DNA from: Paenibacillus tyrphae
Lineage (GTDB): Bacteria > Bacillota > Bacilli > Paenibacillales > NBRC-103111
Assembly: GCF_027925525.1 (NCBI RefSeq)
Contig: NZ_BSDJ01000004.1
Span: 186,001-250,000, forward strand
Direction of reading: 5' to 3'
Length of the DNA: 64,000 nt
Made by a program: the position numbers and the translations under genes. Below the pieces are notes generated by a model, which was given only the letters and a program-made list of their open reading frames with translations, had not been told where the DNA came from and made no database searches. Positions 60,951 to 64,000 of the stretch are shown one piece after another (position 1 is the first letter of the stretch; each line of letters starts with the position of its first letter).

Positions 60951-61077
60951 TGCTTTTTTTTGGCAAGCTCCTCGTCCTTTTTTCCGGAAGTTGTGTCAAA
61001 ATGGGCGCCTCCGTCTTATACTGTACTATCTCATAGGCATTCGTCTAGAAGCGGATGGGATGACGGAGGTGAAGGCC

Positions 61078-61521
61078 ATGTGGTGGCAATGGGGAGCGGC
61101 GACCTGCATTTTTGCCTTTCTGGTGCTCATCGGTTTGGCTATACGCTTTGCGTATTTGGCGATTCGTGCCCTGAGGCATGCCGAGACTGCGCTTGATACG
61201 ATGCAGCAGCAAGTGCGGCAAACCGCGGAGAGCACCGAAAGTTTGCTTCTGGTGTCGACCGAGGTTATGCAGGACCTGCAAGGCAAAATGCAAGCGGTCG
61301 ACGCTTGGTTTGCGGCGGCAGAGGAGACGGGAGAAGCGGTGCAACGGGTATCCCGAATCGTGAAGTCCGCGTCACTCGCCATTGAGAGCACGGCACTTGA
61401 GGCGCGCAAAGCGTTACATAGCCATCGGGATACTGCAAACGACCTGATGGAGCTGACAGCCGCCGGCCTGCAGCTCTGGCATCGCCTGCAAGCTTCCAGA
61501 CCCATGAAATCAAAGGAGTGA
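61078..61521 (+). CDS. DUF948 (YtxG-like) membrane stress protein
   Basis: 147 residues. One membrane helix (residues ~5-25) is followed by a long helical/coiled-coil part (RHAETALDTMQQQVRQTAESTESL through IVKSASLAIESTALEARKAL). It matches the DUF948 layout of B. subtilis YtxG. ATG 61078 follows GGAGGTGAAGGCC. It is directly followed by a YtxH gene, as in Bacillus, where the pair belongs to the general stress response. Confidence 0.85.
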   Translation: MWWQWGAATCIFAFLVLIGLAIRFAYLAIRALRHAETALDTMQQQVRQTAESTESLLLVSTEVMQDLQGKMQAVDAWFAAAEETGEAVQRVSRIVKSASLAIESTALEARKALHSHRDTANDLMELTAAGLQLWHRLQASRPMKSKE

Positions 61522-61524
61522 AGA

Positions 61525-61932
61525 ATGATGGCAGCGGAAAAAAGAAATAAGGATTTGCTTGTCGGAGCCGTAATCGGCGGTGTGCTTGGCGCGGTGACAG
61601 CACTGCTGTTTGCGCCTAAATCCGGACGCGAGCTGCGCGCCGATTTGAAAGAAGGCTATCAACAGGTGAGCGAGAAGACGCAGCAAATCGCAGGCGACGT
61701 TGCGGAAAAATCGAAGCGGCTTGTCTCCGCCGTATCGGATAAAGCGCAGACTGCGGCGGAAAGCATCGGACGCACGACGTCGGAGATGGCTGGAAAAGCG
61801 AAGCAGGCGGCGGTTCAGGTGAGTCAGGAAGTGAAATCGTGGCGCAGCAATAAACCGGAAAACGGTACAGACGATGTAGCCGCAGCCGAAGCGTCGATAG
61901 CAGCTACAACGGTCGAACGCGAGGAACACTAA
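61525..61932 (+). CDS. YtxH-domain general stress protein
   Basis: 135 residues. N-terminal NKDLLVGAVIGGVLGAVTALLFAPKSGRELRADL is the YtxH membrane-insertion motif. The rest is a helical Lys/Ala/Gln-rich tail (VSEKTQQIAGDVAEKSKRLVSAVSDKAQTA) with a LEA-like character, ending acidic. ATG 61525 follows AAAGGAGTGA, 3 bp after the YtxG-like stop. Confidence 0.9.
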   Translation: MMAAEKRNKDLLVGAVIGGVLGAVTALLFAPKSGRELRADLKEGYQQVSEKTQQIAGDVAEKSKRLVSAVSDKAQTAAESIGRTTSEMAGKAKQAAVQVSQEVKSWRSNKPENGTDDVAAAEASIAATTVEREEH

Positions 61933-61950
61933 AGCTTGATTTGCAACAAA

Positions 61951-61987
61951 AAACGGGATCTTCGGCGTTATGCCTTAGATCCCGTTT
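61951..61987. terminator. Bidirectional terminator
   Basis: AAACGGGATC (61951-61960) and GATCCCGTTT (61978-61987), flanked by A tracts on the left and a T-rich right side. Confidence 0.8.
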
Positions 61988-62002
61988 GGTTTTGGCGGAT
62001 GA

Positions 62003-63154
62003 TTACCATTTGGACGGATCGATTTTGCTTGGATCGAGTCCTTCCCAAATGTTTTTAATATTCGCTTTGGCCGGGTCTTCGAACACCAGCCAGGCGGTAG
62101 GCAAATACCGTTCGCCGTATTCGCTGGATGGCTTGTTCAAAATCTGGTTGTCTTTGACCAGTACGGTTGAGGAGCCGCCGTCCAGATTGGCCGCTGTCAC
62201 CGCACCGTGCTCCAGAAAAATGTTCTGGATATCGTACAACGTCGCCCCGATGCTGTATCCCGGCTGGCGTCCGTCGATGATGGCGAACATGATGGTGCCG
62301 TCAGCTTTTTGCGCCATTGAGGTACGGGGAGCGATTCCCCAGCCGTCGGCCTGATTTTTGATCATGCCCACGCCGTTGACGATAAACTTCGGAGCGAAGG
62401 TGACCGCTTCCTGAACGCCCATCTTGATCAGCTCGTTCGGCGTATATTTGCCCGCGATTAGCTTGCCTTCTTTATCGATGGCAACGATGTGATTGCGTGT
62501 GTTCATGCCGCCGTCGTTGTAGAAGATCTTCCCTCCGGACATGACGAGGCCGGTCGGCTGAAAGCCATTGCCTTTCCATTCCGGATCGACGAATCCGCCC
62601 GCATTGACGCCGGCAATGGCCCCCAATCGTTTAACCATCGAGGAAACCTTTTCTCCCTTGCCGCGTGTGCCCGGAACGGCGATGCGCAGCGTTTTTGGAT
62701 CGTTCACGATCAGCAGCTTGCCTTTGAAATTTTTTCCTTCAATGTCTTGTATCTCAATAGGCGGCTTTTTTTCGACCACCGTTGTCGCCGGTTTATGGTC
62801 TACGCGCACAAGGTCCTTATCCTTGATTTCGGAATACGTGTCGAACTGCGCCCAGTACCGGTCAACCCGTTTTTTGAGCTCTTCCTCGCCGATGAGGTAT
62901 TTCGCCCAATCGCGGTGCTGTGTCGAAATGATCGTATCAGCCATCATCAAGCGCAGATTCGTGCCGGTTTCCGTTAGAAAAAACCACAAGCTGAACACAC
63001 TTCCGAACAAAAACATGAAAAAGAACGTATAAAGTGTAATTGAAGCCAAGGTGGACGAACGCCGTTTCTTCTTTTTAACCGGCTTCTTTTTTTTCTTTGC
63101 GGCAGCGGCAGCGGTCGTCTGAGTACGAGGACTGCCGGGCATCGGTACGGACAT
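62003..63154 (-). CDS. Phosphodiester glycosidase (NAGPA-like) membrane protein
   Basis: 383 residues. A very basic Lys-rich N-terminus (residues ~18-34) precedes a membrane helix (about 37-62). The extracytoplasmic NAGPA domain is in the C-terminal half: AIAGVNAGGFVDPEW, PTGLVMSGGKIFYNDGG, TFAPKFIVNG, WGIAPRTSMAQKADGTIMFAIIDGR (Arg-Thr active-site block) and AANLDGGSSTVLV. Relatives cleave phosphodiester-linked GlcNAc from proteins or polymers, such as teichoic or wall polymers. The ATG follows AAAGGATTTGAATT. Confidence 0.9.
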   Translation of the reverse strand: MSVPMPGSPRTQTTAAAAAKKKKKPVKKKKRRSSTLASITLYTFFFMFLFGSVFSLWFFLTETGTNLRLMMADTIISTQHRDWAKYLIGEEELKKRVDRYWAQFDTYSEIKDKDLVRVDHKPATTVVEKKPPIEIQDIEGKNFKGKLLIVNDPKTLRIAVPGTRGKGEKVSSMVKRLGAIAGVNAGGFVDPEWKGNGFQPTGLVMSGGKIFYNDGGMNTRNHIVAIDKEGKLIAGKYTPNELIKMGVQEAVTFAPKFIVNGVGMIKNQADGWGIAPRTSMAQKADGTIMFAIIDGRQPGYSIGATLYDIQNIFLEHGAVTAANLDGGSSTVLVKDNQILNKPSSEYGERYLPTAWLVFEDPAKANIKNIWEGLDPSKIDPSKW

Positions 63155-63501
63155 AATTCAAATCCTTTCCATGGATATGGTTAGACTCCATCCTCCTTTA
63201 TAAACGAAATACAGCGAAAAAAGTTGCATGAAAGAAAACTTAAAATGTACCCATGAATCTTGTCGCAGTCTTGGGAGAACGGAAATTGAGCTGCTTTTGC
63301 GTCTTAATGTTTTTGGTGAGGGGGCTGACCAGCCTAGGGGTGGACCGTCTGCTTCAAATAAACTCTTCGGAAAATTTAGGGGGGGTTATAGAAGGGAGCG
63401 GTTGTGGTTCCAAGGGAGGAATAAACCGGCTTTTGAAGGGCGCCGACGTGCACGGATAAGGCTGGCAGACCTGCGGACTACCAGCCCAGAAAGCTAAGGC
63501 G
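63155..63501. other. Non-coding region downstream of agrD and upstream of the NAGPA-like gene
   Basis: About 350 bp with no convincing gene; open frames lack RBS and family features. One hairpin, read on the minus strand as GGCTGGTAG and CTGCCAGCC (about 63463-63489), lies just after agrD and may end or stabilise the agrBD transcript. It has no T run. The middle is G-rich (GGGGGGG near 63387). No agrC or agrA gene is found here. Confidence 0.5.
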
Positions 63502-63624
63502 TTATTTCTTAAGAAGTTCTTCCGGCGTTTCTGGGCGGTTCATAGTTAATGAATTTGTTACTACAAAAAAAGCGGCCAGAGCCATTAGTAATGAGTTTGC
63601 AATAATAGCTAATTTTTTTTTCAA
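63502..63624 (-). CDS. agrD: AgrD-like cyclic-lactone autoinducer precursor, Cys-less
   Basis: 40 residues. The N-terminal amphipathic/hydrophobic leader is MKKKLAIIANSLLMALAAFF, followed by VVTNSLTM and the acidic recognition tail NRPETPEELLKK. The tail matches AgrD precursors: five residues (NRPET) separate Met28 from PEEL, exactly as DEVEV separates the last ring residue from PKEL in Staphylococcus aureus AgrD-I. There is no Cys; Ser25 is the nearest nucleophile, so a lactone rather than a thiolactone is predicted. TTG 63624 follows GAGAGGAGGC and overlaps the agrB stop (TTGA), so the two are coupled. Confidence 0.85.
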   Translation of the reverse strand: MKKKLAIIANSLLMALAAFFVVTNSLTMNRPETPEELLKK

Positions 63625-64000
63625 TGCAGTTGCCTCCTCTCAAAATATTTAATAATTTTGTAGGAATATCGTGTTGTTAAAACGGCTTGTATGATGAAAG
63701 CGGCAGTAAAAACTGTAGATTTGATAAAAAAGTTGCTGAATATAATTAGTAATGTAATTATTTTTAATAAAGGGTAAAATTTTTGAGGAATTCGGCTGAC
63801 ATCTTTAATATTATTAGGAGCTGTAAACAGCAAGATCATAAAGGAAATGGCATTAAGATAAATGGATATTTCTGTATACTCAGATGGTACATTGGCGATG
63901 GTTGTAAAAATAAAAATTGAAGTAATACAGCAAGCCAGCGAAGAAGACAAATGAACTCCTCCGCTAACATAACGAATCAACAAAAATACACATATACCAA
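63621..64000 (-). CDS. agrB: AgrB-like peptide-processing protease, C-terminal part (runs off the window)
   Basis: The frame is open to the window edge, so the N-terminus is missing. The visible ~126 residues contain LLIRYVSGGVHLSSSLACC, with the catalytic His and Cys seven residues apart as in AgrB (His77/Cys84), followed by several membrane helices (ISIYLNAISFMILLF, FYPLLKIITLLIIFSNFF, FTAAFIIQAVLTTRY) and a basic end. It cleaves and cyclises AgrD in the membrane. Its TGA overlaps the agrD TTG by 3 bp. The region is more A/T-rich than its neighbours. Confidence 0.9.
   Translation of the reverse strand, partial: GICVFLLIRYVSGGVHLSSSLACCITSIFIFTTIANVPSEYTEISIYLNAISFMILLFTAPNNIKDVSRIPQKFYPLLKIITLLIIFSNFFIKSTVFTAAFIIQAVLTTRYSYKIIKYFERRQLH

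Noticed and set aside
63228-63497. Overlapping frames in the non-coding stretch downstream of agrD
   Set aside because: No RBS, low-complexity content, two overlapping frames equally open; no conserved motif.
1-64000. CRISPR arrays, insertion sequences, prophage, tRNA or rRNA genes
   Set aside because: No regularly spaced repeats, transposase motifs, phage structural genes, or RNA-gene signatures (GGTTCRANTCC-type T-arms) were seen on reading through; a tRNAscan or ISfinder run would be the decisive check.

Overview
The window looks like chromosomal DNA of an endospore-forming, low-GC-phylum but moderately GC-rich Firmicute, most likely Paenibacillaceae (Paenibacillus or Cohnella type). The evidence is an alpha/beta-type small acid-soluble spore protein, strong AGGAGG ribosome binding sites, frequent TTG/GTG starts, lipoproteins with monoderm-type export signals, YtxG/YtxH-type stress proteins, and the short TAGCGGAACT repeats that I associate with Paenibacillus. 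I see no rRNA, tRNA, CRISPR array, insertion sequence or prophage. This is ordinary accessory/core chromosome, dense with small operons.

Layout. 0-5 kb, metal handling: a Zur-box-preceded CobW GTPase with a Cys-depleted ribosomal protein L33 (zinc starvation), a cobalamin riboswitch with its terminator in front of a 2Fe-2S ferredoxin, a cation diffusion facilitator, and a FetA/FetB-type iron exporter. 5-9 kb: an unknown protein, then a sugar-acid type set (Gfo/Idh oxidoreductase, lactonase-like amidohydrolase, isomerase-like TIM barrel). 9.6-13.4 kb: a minus-strand exopolysaccharide operon (processive GT2, membrane acyltransferase, membrane-anchored GH18). 14.3-15.7 kb: an SPL-family radical SAM gene, divergent from a spore DNA-binding protein, with two LexA-type boxes between them. 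15.9-22.4 kb: an anaerobic cluster (hemerythrin, micro zinc-ribbon, adhE, pflB, pflA) behind an Fnr-type site centred 41.5 bp upstream of the predicted transcription start.

22.7-38 kb: a secreted metalloprotease with two discoidin-like repeats, an HD-GYP phosphodiesterase, a CynX-type MFS carrier with its GntR regulator, two divergent MarR regulators, a drug-efflux operon with two adaptor proteins and a large secreted protein, a hydroxyacid dehydrogenase, and a DeoR plus ROK-kinase pair. 38.9-42.7 kb: a UgtP-like glycosyltransferase, an MFS carrier and a NodB deacetylase form a likely glycolipid/wall operon. 42.8-51.7 kb: an azoreductase with paired operators, thiamine genes (tenI-thiO divergent from thiD), a HepT-like protein with an altered catalytic motif, a SufR-like regulator and a DUF2339-like membrane protein. 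51.8-57.4 kb: an LCP cell-wall ligase, a lipoprotein/response regulator/histidine kinase operon, and a minimal flavoprotein. 58-63 kb: KDPG aldolase, selD-mnmH (selenouridine tRNA), a YtxG-YtxH pair and a phosphodiester-glycosidase-type protein.

At the right edge, on the minus strand, an AgrB C-terminal half runs off the window. Its stop codon overlaps the start of a 40-residue AgrD-like cyclic-lactone autoinducer precursor that has no cysteine. This is the most interesting item. The other leading candidates for little-described biology are the GT2-acyltransferase-GH18 operon, the LexA-boxed radical SAM/spore-protein locus, and the lipoprotein-coupled two-component system.
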